Positions 25,601-37,600 of a stretch of DNA of 64,000 nucleotides are shown piece by piece. Under the pieces are notes generated by a model that was not told the DNA's origin, did no database searches, and worked only from the letters and a program-made list of their open reading frames with translations. Every line of letters begins with the position of its first letter. Positions within the stretch are counted from its first letter, which is position 1. The DNA lies in NCBI GenBank assembly GCA_963580285.1, contig OY757025.1, positions 117,617,900 to 117,681,899 of the forward strand. Direction: 5' to 3'. Source of the DNA: Lucinisca nassula. Taxonomy: Eukaryota; Mollusca; Bivalvia; Lucinida; Lucinidae. The translations under genes and the position numbers were made by a program.

Positions 25601-28600
25601 TGATGCTAAGTGGGAGTATTTGGTCGCCACACGTCATAGCGGCCTGAGCGGTGGGGACGACGTCAGCTGCGTCGTCGGCGTCGCGAGGACGGTTGTGACG
25701 GGGTGCCTACCAAATAGAGAGAATTTACGGCAAACAGTGTTGGCCCTTATGAGACACTAACAAATGTGGTGGATTATAGATGAAAATCTTTTGTTGTAGT
25801 TTCTATCTGTTATTAATGTATTGAATTTGTGAATAGCTATATTTGTGAGCCGTGTCGCGGAGAAGGATATGAAATAGAGATTGTTATGTTTCCTGTAATT
25901 GGCAGCTGACCAGGTAGCGCAAAGGCGTGGTCTGTTCAATTGCCTCTTACTTGTGATAATGTAGTGAGCACAAATTTGATGAGTATTATGCTCAGTAGTA
26001 GTGAGCATTAATTGATTTCTGTAGTGCTCAGTAAGGAAACATGAACTTTGAGTATTATTGTGTCAAGCGCTGGGTGCTGATAATTTGATGCACAGTCAAG
26101 TTGAGTTCTGCTGTACGGTTATTTGTCGCATGCACTAATCAGCCTGTATGTCTGGTCGGCGCATGCGCAATAACGGTATATGCATGAACATATTCTTACT
26201 TCTCCGGGAGGGGGATCATGATATAGCATGTATGTTTTGTGACTCGTTTCTAGTCCCGTTATCGTAATTTGCAGGCATAACAATGTGTGACCTGCTGCTC
26301 CCTGCTTCATAGCAGCAGGTACTGGTACGACGCTAGGCGTTAGGGTCCAGCAAGGGCGGACAGACCGCCGTAATCAGCGCCTACCAGGATAGAAGCAGAT
26401 TCTTCTAAATCTTGTTCGTTGTAAACAAATGTGATCATGGAAGAGGTCAACTTACCTTATTTGGACGATCACTAAACGTCTGATCAGCAAACGTGATCGC
26501 TAATCTTAGGATTATCAAATATGTTGATAGACTAGTTTTACTAGTTCGCGAGAGGAAGTGTCACGCGAGTGGGGGATTCACCCTAAGTTATAAACTGGCC
26601 AGTCGCGTCTTGTGTTGATTTTTTTTTTTTTTGTTTTTCTTGTTTTTGTTGTTTGCTTCTGTAGGTATTCACGTCACCCGTTCCGAGCACAGAACAGTGT
26701 TTTGCCTTCGGAGCGGACGTCGTGAGTTGGCTACAGAAGCAACAATTTGTGATGTTTTGTGTTAGTAAGTGTTGTATGTAGATACTGTAAATAATTCATG
26801 TCATTCATTTAACATCTTTCTTGTGCCTTACCCCACAGCTGCCCGTACACCTGTCAGAGATCACGCTCGGTTGTCTTGTCAGCATGGGGGTTTGCGGGAC
26901 GCCGTAAACCCACATGTAACACATGCCCCACCCCCTCCACTTCATAAAAGGCCCAATATCCCAGTAACCTTACAGATCCCCACCCCTAAACCATATATAT
27001 TCTCGTTTCTTTGTGATAAGTCGCATTCAGTGGCACCAACTTGGGGGTCCCCCGGGATGTGCGGGGGCCATGCCCAACCCCCTCCATTTCATAAAAGGCT
27101 AAATATTCCAGAAACCTTACAGATCCCCACCCCAAACCATATATATTCTTGTTCCTTATGATAAGACACATTCAGTGACACCAACCTAGGGGTCACCCAG
27201 GGTGTGCCCGGGCCACACTCCACCCCTCGACTTCACAAAAGACCATTTATCTGAGAAACTGTTCAGAGCCCACCCCTAAACCATATATATTCTTGTTCCT
27301 TATGATAAGACGCAAACAGTGACACCAGCATGGGGTCCCCCCAGGGGTGCCACCGGCCATGTCCCACCCCTTTACTTCATTAAAATCCATATATCTCAGA
27401 AACCGTTCAGATCCCCACCCCTAAACCATATATATTCTTGTTCCTGATGATAAGACGCCACTTAGTAGTAGGCCATATATCTCAGAAACCATTCAAATCC
27501 CCATCCCATAATCACATATATTCTTGTTCATTGTTATTAGACACATTCAGTCAACCCTGTCTTAGGGGGTCAGCAGGGGCCATTTCTCTCCCTTCCACTT
27601 CATAAAAGGGCCTCATATCTCAGAAACCGTTCAGATCCCCACCATTTATAACTTGATCTTTATGATAAGACATATTCAGTGACAACAATCTTTGGCTTTT
27701 CTGGGATCTGCCATGCCTGAATCCCTCCATTGCTTAAAAGGCCTTACGTCTCAGGAACCATACATATACCCACCACTAAACCATATATGTCTCTATTCCT
27801 TTTTATAAGACCCATTTAGTGACACCAATCAGGGCTCCATTGGGCAGTGGCCACCTGAGCTCTGGTTTATGAAATTTGGCTCTTTGGTTGTTTGCTATGG
27901 CAAGTTAAGAGTTTCCATTGACTTATAATGGGGAAAATTGAAAAATGACATTAATGCCTCTCAAGAAATTTGTCAAACTTTCATAGAAATGTTCCTTTAA
28001 TAATGTTCTTTTTGGCCTATTTGTTGCCACAGATGGGAAATTGTCAATTGTCATCTGTTATCTTCAAGCGACATCAGACCTCTGAAGCCACTAGTCTGAT
28101 TGGGTCGAAATTTTATCTGTAGCAGTCTTGGGAGTAGGGCTTCTATGGCTTATTAAAATACATTGCTGCCAGTGGGCAGTGGCCCCCTGAGCTCTAGTGA
28201 GCATTGTGGCCCATGGGCCTCTTGCTTTTTGTTCCGGCGGCTGAAAAAATACCTTTCTGGTCGAAAATTTGTACAGCGCAAATACCTCAGTTCTGCAATA
28301 TTCCAGTGCCTTCATAGTATACCTCGAAAAGACTACCAAAATGCATTCAATGATTGGATCAGAAGACTGAAAGTTTGTATATCTGTTTAAGGGGAATACT
28401 TTGAGGGGACGAAATAAATTTTTCATCGAAATCTATCACGGAATCATTTTTATGTGCTTAGTTGCATTCATATTTGAACAGTCCTCGTATCTAGCTAATT
28501 TGCATATTTAATCGACTAGTGGATTATCGAAAATATTACATGGCGTTATTACACTCTCAGATGCGACATCATATGATAAATGTCACATACACCATCATTA

Positions 28601-31600
28601 AGGTTTACTTCACTAAATGCTTTGTTTTGTTTGGGAGTTTAATGGCCCAGTCAACACTATTTAGGTCATTTTTGAGCCGGTCAGTTTACGTATCCGCACT
28701 TTTCCTGGACAGGCTTATACGTACCCGGTTTGCCAGTACAGTGCACATTCTTTCGCCAGAAACTGTCAACTGCCCTTCTTGAATCAGCGGAAGGGAGAGA
28801 ATGACCATAGTAAAGATTTCATGATCAATCTCCATGAAAGAATGTTGCCGACCCCCTGCAGGTATCGAACCCGTGTCCTCCTGATCACCAGTCAGACGCG
28901 CGTCCGACTGAGCTACCGAGGCCGGCTACTTCACTAAATGCAATGACATCAATTAACATCAGAATAATATCATCAAAATATAGCGAAGTTCCACATTCAC
29001 AAATGAAATATGAGCAAGAAAAAGAATCTATTGTTGGTGTCAGAAGTTTTTTTGGATATCAATATCAATATTTCAAATTCAAGCTGAAAAATGCCATGCA
29101 AAAACCGTGAAAGATAGGCTAATTTTATGTTGGTACAATATTTTGAATTTTTTATTACACAATTGTCAATGGCTCATTTACCATCACTGATTCCATTTTA
29201 TTCTAAAGTTAAAAAATATATTTGATTTTTTATGTCCCCAACTATGAAGAAGTTGAGGGGGCATATTGGTTTGGGCCTGTTAGGATATTGCATGGTTGTT
29301 TAATTAACACATTCTGTACCAGAAACCCCAAAAGGTTGGCAAACCGGGCAGGCTCAGAATGCAGCCTACACTGTTTGCAACAGTTCAGCCATTTTCCAAA
29401 AACAGTTTGAAGAAAACACAACCTGACAGCCCTAAATTTTTAAATGGACTTATGCTATGTACAGTGAAACCTGTCTTAGTGGCCACCTCTATTAAGCAAG
29501 CAACCTGTCTTAAACATGCATTCAGTTCCCAAAAAAGGAAAATGCATTAAAAATCACCTGTATTAAGCAAGCACCTGTCCTAAGCAAGCAATTTTAATCA
29601 TCCCTCAGGTGCTTGCTTAATACAGGTTGGACTGTAGAGTACTGTACAGTCCATCCAGTAAGCAAGCACCTAAGGGACAACCAAAATATGCTTGCTTATG
29701 ACAGGTGGGTGCTTAATACAGGTGAAATTTAACACATTTGTCTTTTTGGGGAACTGAATGCCTGCTTGCTTATGACAGGTTGCTTGCTTAATAGAGATGG
29801 CCACTAAGACCGGTTTTACTGTATAAGGTGGAACATGCCATTCGCTATGTACAAAATGGGTTAACTATCAGAGTTTTAGCTTTGTTTGAAAAAATGTTAT
29901 TTCCTGCCTTCCTTTATACAGGTTTGACATCTGATGGGGTGGACTTGCTACAGAAACATATTGATATTACTGCTGACATTCAGACGGCTTCTTTGGCTGC
30001 TGTGTATAGTTTTCCTAACAGTGAGATTGAAGATGATTGCAGAGTGAAAAACTGGATAGAAAAGTAAGTTTACAGCTAAATTGCCAGACTTGTAGCTCTG
30101 TTGGATTTGCGTCTGACTGATGATCAGGTCAATGTCAGGTAAAAGTCCTACAAAATTGGAAGCGACGTCTCTAAAATGACCTAAACAGTGTTGACGGGGA
30201 TGTTAAACCTCAAATCAAACAAAACAAACAAAACAGATGATCAGGAGGTTGCGGGTTCGCTGGATGCCAGGAGATCGATCATGAAATCTTTTCTGTGGTC
30301 ATTCTCGCCCTATCACTGAGTCAAGAAGGGCAGCTGTCTTTTTAGCTCACCTGAGCACGAAGTGCTCAAGGTGAGCTATTGTGATCGCTTTTTGTCCGTC
30401 GTCCGTCTGTCTGTACGCACCAACGAAACAACATTTAGGGGGCAAATAATTTGGACAGTTTGACACTTAAGTATATATTCCTGAGTCCAAATGGACTTTA
30501 TTCCATTATTTTGGTACTTAAGTGGCAAAAATTGTCTCTTAGGTGGCTTGCCACTTAAGAGAATTTGCCGCTTAAGAGAATTTGCCGCTTAAGTAGTCAA
30601 TATGCTGACGCCTAGCCACTTAAGTATCCATTCGTGAGAATGTCCGTCCGTCCGTCCGTCCGTCTGTCCGTCAACAATTTCTTTAAATGACATCTCCTCC
30701 TAGGCAAATGGCCGGATTTCAAAATCATTACACAGAAATGTTCCTCGGGTGACCTTCTACCAAAATTGCTACAATGGTTCTGCTCCGCTGAACAAAATGG
30801 CTGCCAGAGCTAAAAATAGAAAAACCTTTAAACGACATCTCCTCCTAGGCCAATGTCCCGATTTCAAAATAATTTCACAGAAATGTTCCTTGGTTGACCC
30901 TCTACCAAAATTGCTAAAATGGTTCCGCCCTGCTGAACAAAATGGCCACCACATCTAAAAATAGAAAAACCTTAACTAGGCAAATGGCCGGATTTCAAAA
31001 TCATTTGACAGAAATGTTCCTCTGGTGACCCTCTACCAAAATTGCTAAAATAGTTCTGCTCCGCTGAACAAAATGGCTGCCAGAGCTAAAAATAGAAAAA
31101 CCTTTAAACGACATCTCCTCCTAGGCCAATGTTCCGATTTCAAAATAATTTCACAGAAATGTTCCTTGGGTGACCCTCTACCAAAATTGCTAAAATGGTT
31201 CCGCTCTGCTGAACAAAATGGCCGCCACATCTAAAAATAGAAAAACCTTTAAACGACATCTCCTCCTAGGCAAATGGCCGGATTTCGAAATCATTTCACA
31301 GAAATGTTCCTATAGTGACCCTCTACCAAAATTGCTAAAATGGTTCTGCTCCATTGAAAAAACAAAATGGCTGCCAGAGCTAAAAATAGAAAAACCTTTA
31401 AACGACATCTCCTCCTAGGCCAATGTTCCTATTTCAAAATAATTTCACAGAAAAGTTCCTTAGGTGACCCTCTACCAAAATTGCTAAAATGGTTCCGCTC
31501 TGCTGAACAAAATGGCCGCCACATCTAAAAATTGAAAAACCTTAAAATGATATCTCCTCCTAAGCCAATGGCCGGATTTCAAAATCATTTCACAGAAATG

Positions 31601-34600
31601 ATCCTTGGGTGACCCTCTACCAAAATTGCTAAAATGGTTCTGCATGGCTGAACAAAATGGCATCTAGAGCTAAAAATAGAAAAACCTTTAAATCACATCT
31701 CCTCCTAGGCCAATGGCCCGATTTCAAAATAATTTTAAAGAGAGGGTCCTTGTCTGACCCTCTACCAAATAGCTAAAACGGTTTCATTTTGCTGAACAAA
31801 ATGGCCACCTTTCTTTCTTTCTTTCTTTCTATATATGCTGCCATACGACCTCGCGGGCATTCTAGGCAGGTGTAAATTAAATACACTCCAGTTTTGCAGG
31901 ATGAAAGCCTACACAGTAATTATGGTAGAGTTCTTTAACCTGCACAGGGGATGGTTCTCCCTGCACAGGGGGCCTCCAGTTTACGTCCCGATCCGAACGA
32001 CGGTGCACTTTATGACATTCATCCCTGCAAATGATGCCACCAGAGCTAGAAATAGAAAAACTTTTAAACGACATCTCCTCCTAGGCCAATGTCCTGATTT
32101 CAAAATAATTTCACAGAAATGTTCCTTGGATGACCCTCTACCAAAATTGCTTAAATGTTTTTGCTCTGCAAAACAAAATGGCCACCAGATATAAAAATAG
32201 AAGAACCTTTAAACGATATCTGCTCCTAAGCCAATGGCCGATTTCAAAATCATTTTACAGAAATTTTCCTCGGGTGACCCTCTACCAAAATTGCTAAAAT
32301 GGTTCTACTCCGCTGAACAAAATGGCCACCAGAGCTAAAAATAGAAAACCTTTAAACAACATCTCCTCCTAGGCCAATGGCCTGATTTCAAAATAATTTC
32401 ACAGAGACAGTCCTTGGCTGACCCTCTACCAAAATTGCTAAAACGGTTCTGCTTTGCTGAACAAAATGGCTGCCATACTTTGCAGAAATGTTTCTAGGGT
32501 GACCCTCATCCAAACTTGCGAAAATGGTTTTATTCCAATGAACAAAATGGCCACCAGAGTTAAAAATAGAAAAGACCTTTAGATGACAGCTTCTCCTAGG
32601 CCAGTGGCTAGATTTCGAAATAATTTTACTGAAATGTTCCTTGGGTGACCTTTTACCAAAGCTGCTAAAATGGTTTCCCTTGCTGAACACAATGGCTGTT
32701 GGATATTATTATTTTAGGTCTAGCCTGCCCAGGCAATGTAGTGCAATTTGGACCATCTATGCACATGAACTATATTGGTTTCTTTTGGTGGCAGGGCTTG
32801 AGATGTCTTCTCCGTGTTGGGTCAAATTCCAACAAAATTGGATACAACATCTTCAAAATGACCTAAATAGTGTTGACTGGGACGTTAAATCTCAATTTAA
32901 ACAAAAAGGGCATAAGAGGACCAGTCTGATCTGGATCCACACTGTTTGCAATAATGACTTTAACCCTTTACCACTCAGGGATTTTGTGAATTTCGCTGAT
33001 TTTCACAGTGTTGCACCTGACAGCAACTTCAACTAGCCATTGTTTCATAATGGATGGTCTGTTTTACACCAAACTCGGTATGAATGTTCATTGGGCAGTA
33101 GCCTTTCAAATGCAACCTTTCATGACTTGATCGTTGTTGTCATGGTAAAGAGGGGGCATCTCAAAGTTGCCAAAAAGTGTGTTTTCACATGAATTTTTGA
33201 CCCCATTTTAATCTTCACACAGCTGTCAAGGCAACAATTAAGGTGTTTGGCACTGGCCATTTTCACTGTTTGCAGCATGTTTTATCAGCATCAATTTTCA
33301 GGTATTTTGACCCCAGACACCCTCATATATAAATTTTAGCGGCTGGTTGGGCCATACTCCCAAAATTTTTCGGGATGTGAGGGGGGCGTTGCCCCCCTTC
33401 AATCCCCCCCAGAATATTTTTAGTGGGGAGGTGCGCGAAAAAACAGGTCACTTTTTGGCCCAACAAATCCTAAAGCAAACATAACTATCCAGGGGTAGAA
33501 ATGCAGATTTTAGGTGCTAATGGGGGAGGGGGGGGGGTGCAGACAGGTAAAAACACGTACCTGAGTGGTAAAGGGTTAAAGTAACCAGCCAACACAAAGT
33601 AGAAGATAATTCTGAAGGGTTAAACAGAAACATCTTAATCACTGTTTGAAATTGTACATTTATATAAAAACAACCAGGTTTTAGACCTGTCAAAATATCA
33701 ACAGGCAGTTGAAGATAAGACTATTATACATAGCTCTGTCACTGCTTGCATAATATATTATGAATCAGTAGGACTCAAAACAAACTGTGAAGTGACTAAT
33801 ATTGTTATGCTAGAAGGTATACATATTAAATTGTGCAGTGACTCTGGCTCTCATTGTATAATAGAAGTCACTTAAGAGGTTAGGACCCAGATGTTTGACC
33901 TAGTTATAAACAGAGCTACAAACATGGGCTAGATAACTAGTAGGCTCTTGAAAATAATATAGGGGGCTGAAGGATCTGCGCTGCAGTGTGTACAGAATCA
34001 GCACCAAAAACTGTTTATTTTTGATGGAGTGATGTAGATAAGGTGGGTATATGTTGATAGTTAACCCTTTACCACTCAGGGATTTTGTGAATTTTGCTGA
34101 TTTTCACAGTGTTGCACCTGACAGCAACTTCAACTAGCCATTGTTTCATAATGGATGGTCTGTTTTACACCAAACTCGGTATGAATGTTCATTGGGCAGT
34201 AGCCTTTCAAATGCAACTTTTCATGACTTGATCATTGTTGTCCTGGTAAAGAGGGGCATCTCAAAGTTGACAAAAAGTGTGTTTTCACATGAATTTTTGA
34301 CCACATTTTAATCTTCACACAGCTGTCAAGGCAACAATTAAGGTGTTTGGCACTGGCCATTTTCACTGTTTACAGCATGTTTTATCAGCATCAATTTTCA
34401 GGCATTTTTGACCCCAGACACCCTCAGATATAAATTTTAGCGGCCGGTTGGGCCATACACCCAAAATTTTTCGGGATGTGAGGGGGGTGGGGGGGGGGGT
34501 ATTGCCCCCCCCCCCCCCTTTCAATCCCCCCCCAGAATATTTTTAGTGGAGAGGCGCGCGAAAAAACAGGTCACTTTTTTGCCCAACAAATCCTAAAGCA

Positions 34601-37600
34601 AACATAACTATCCAGGGGTAGAAATGCAGATTTTAGGTGCTTCTGGGGCTTAAAATGGGGGGTAAAGGATAATTTTCCCTATCAATTAAACATATGTTGT
34701 GGGTATTTATTAGAACCACCTTGCTCTTACTGAATATATACAGACCATACATTTTTATCGAAAAATTAGGGAGACTTTAGCTAATGAACTAAAGATTTGA
34801 CTGATTGATTGTTTTGGGTTTAATGACACGTCAACCCTTGTGGAGAAAAGAGGTAGGAGAGATAGTAGAGGATATGAAAGTGAGGGACAAAGGAGAAGAG
34901 GCAAATGAATGGAAGGAAGTGTATATAGAAACAGAAGAAATAACATTCCCCCCTCTACCCATACTTGCAGCAAGGACAGTAGGCCTTGTCCAACTGTGAG
35001 CCAATATCAATTGGACACAACAGTGATGCAAGATACACTTATAGAGATTTAATTACAGTATTAATAAATGAATTCTGAGCCAAGGCACAGAAAAGAATCA
35101 AGCTGGCATATAGTATTGGCATGCCTAAATAGTGTTGACGTGGATGTTAAGCTCAACACAAACAAACAAATTAACCCTTGTCCTGCTGAGCTTGGATATG
35201 CCTTATCTTTCAAACAATGTAGATTCTGATCAGATGGCTTCTTGGCTTCTCAAGAAACCATCTGATCAAGATTGACACTCACATTCAGTTTGTGAATTTA
35301 TAGGAATAAATTACATCATTTTAACCCAGTTTGTGCCGAAAACTTAGAATGGGATACTGGCAACCTGGGATTGGCAAACAGTGAAGGCCCAGATCAGACG
35401 CTGCAGAACTTGACGTCTGATCTGGGCCTACATTGTTTGTAAAAGGTTCTGCCATTTTCCATATCAGGGGTTGAGGTTAACAAAACAGTGTAGACCTAGA
35501 ACAGATGCCACAGAATATGGCCTCTGTCTGATCAAAGTCTACTTTGTTACTTACAGTACAGGAAATTTTGAGTCGGATGCTGCAGAATGTGGCGTCCAAT
35601 CGGAATTTACACATTTTGCTTACAGTACAGAAATGTACAAGTAATAAACGAAATGTAAACAGTCTATACCGCAATTCAGGATCATTTTCCTAGCCTACAT
35701 TCCCACAAAATTGGACCACCAGTGCTGTCAGTGCTTTGAAATATGCTATTGTTTCCCAAAATAAAACTGACTTCATAACGGACTTAAGTGTTTATGCTCG
35801 AAAATCTAATGTCATTATTTCCAAAAACCAAACTTAACGTCATTTATATTCAAATACAATAACTCCAGTGCAAACTAACACAATTTCATGTTATCAGAAA
35901 ATTAGTGTTAGAAGCTTCTATGGTGAAATGGTTAAACTACTTGCCTAATAAACCAAGTTTCATGGGTTCAGTCCCAAGCTTCTCCACACTTGAGGCATTT
36001 TTGATGCCGAGAATCCACATCCTTTGAACACAGTGACTGAATTTAAGAAAAATTTTACAAAATCTCCACCTAAGTTCTTAAATGGTTCTGCTACATTGAA
36101 CAAATAGCACATAGACAAAAATAAAAACATCATCAAAAGATAATACAACTTGACTCAGGTGAGCGAATTAGGTCCATCATGGACCTCTTGTTTTAGCTCA
36201 CCTAAGCTGGGGTTTCGGGGGAGCTTTTGTGATCATTCACCATCAGTCGTTGTCCACAGGTCCTTTAAACAACATTCCCGAAACCACTGGACAGATTTTG
36301 ACCAAACTTGGCAGAAATGGTCCTCTCTTGAAGTTGTTCAATGAATTTCATTCCATGCAAAACTTTTGTTGCCATGGCGATGAAAAGGGGAAATTCATCA
36401 TCATCATCAACGGAATGTTGATTAACGTGCAGGTACCGGGCCCACGTCCACATGAGTGGGCCCCCTTCCAGGTAGCTGGCTTGCTGCACGCATGGCAGAT
36501 CTTACACCAGATCTCCAGGCCTGTCTATCATGAGGATCGATAGCAGAGAGCTTCCATTCTCTGCAATCTCTTTCTGTTAGCTGCTTCCAGGTCATCTTGG
36601 GCCTTCCAGACCCCTACTTTCCACCTACCTGTATGTCACAGGCAGCCTTGACTGCACCGTTGGAGGGTTCTACATGTCCATACCAGTGGAGCCTTCTCTC
36701 TTTCAGGTTGAGGTCCAGGCAAAATAAGAAAAAAAAATAAAAATTTCTTGTCTGAAACCAGAAGGTCCAGGTCTTCAGTATGTTGGTATGACACTTCATC
36801 TAGTGGACCTCTAGCAAGATTGTTCAAATTATAGTCCTGGGGCCAAAAATGGCCCTGCACGGGGGCCCACTGATTTTTACATAGGATCATATAGGGAAAA
36901 CCTTCAAAAATCTTCTTGTCTGAAACCTGAAGGCCCAAGTCCTCGATATTTGGTATGAACGTTCATCTAGTGGACCTCTACCATGATTATTCAGATTATA
37001 GCCCTGGAGTCAAAAATGGCCCCATTCAAGGGCCCACTGGTTTAACATAGGCTAATATAGGAAAACCTGGGGAAAACCTTTAAAATCTTCTTTTCTGAAA
37101 TCAGAAGGCCCAGGTCTTTGATATTTGGTATGAAGCTTCTTTAAATGTGCCCTTCCAAGATTTTCAAATTATAGCCCTAGGGCCAAAAATGGCCCCGCCC
37201 CGGGCCCCGCATGTTTTACATAGGCTCATATAGGGAAAACCTTTAAAAATCTTCTTGTCTGAAACCTGAAGGCCCAAGTCTTTGATATTTGGTATGAATG
37301 TTCATCTTGTGGACCTCTACCAAGATTGTTCACATTATAGCCGTGGGGTCAAAAATGGCCCCATTCCAGGGCCCACTCGTTTAACATATGCTAATATAGG
37401 AAAACATGTTAAAATCTTTTTTGTTTGCAACCAAAAGGCCCAGATCTTTGATATTTAGTTTGAAGCTTTATCTAGTAAACCTCTTCCAAGATTGATCAAA
37501 TTATCACCATAAGGCCAAAAATGGGGTCCTGCCCTGGGGTCCACTGATTTTACATAAGTTTATATATAGGGAAAACCTTTGAGAATCTTTCTGTCTGAAA

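Larger units (their letters stand above)
16336..26921 (+). mobile_element. Gmr1-like Ty3/gypsy LTR retrotransposon, apparently intact
   Basis: The element is 10,586 bp. LTRs lie at 16336-18881 and 24375-26921, both starting TGTTAC and ending GTAACA, and the 5-bp target duplication CATGC lies at 16331-16335 and 26922-26926. A 735-bp leader with primer site precedes a single Gag-Pol frame, and a polypurine tract precedes the 3' LTR. Integrase is encoded upstream of reverse transcriptase, the diagnostic order of the Gmr1-like group within Ty3/gypsy and the reverse of most of that superfamily. No envelope-like frame is present. The insertion lies in MIOS intron 5 in sense orientation. Near-identical LTRs and the open frame imply a recent event. 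Confidence 0.95.
15306..28224 (+). mobile_element. Second tandem-core element, split by the LTR retrotransposon
   Basis: The left part (15306-16335) and right part (26927-28224) match 10790-12900, including the terminal hairpin at 28208-28219. The 5' tip is missing where it joins family VI. The interruption is exactly the LTR element plus CATGC. Confidence 0.7.
30341..36192 (+). mobile_element. Related element ends enclosing a 138-bp array and later insertions
   Basis: It starts tttAGCTCACCTGAGC and the far end has CTCAGGTGAGC, the hairpin GGTCCATCATGGACC (36171-36185) and tcttgtttt, directly followed by another start (AGCTCACCTAAGC at 36195). Whether the whole 5.9 kb is one element is uncertain because several other repeats lie inside. 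Confidence 0.5.

Noticed and set aside
16336..26921. Endogenous retrovirus with envelope
   Set aside because: Only about 117 bp lie between the Pol stop and the 3' LTR, and no further frame exists, so no envelope gene is present.
28850..28926. tRNA gene on the minus strand
   Set aside because: It has A and B boxes but is the head of a 306-bp SINE-B with a body, A-rich tail and 15-bp target duplication. The same holds for tRNA-like heads at 9420, 47800, 51115, 52180, 56535 and 58710.
30749..32690. Several repeated frames with similar proteins
   Set aside because: They come from the 138-bp tandem array and repeat with its period; they are not genes.
34755..35031. Hydrophobic and charged frames on both strands
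   Set aside because: Composition follows a purine-rich tract; no family resemblance, no splice or start context.
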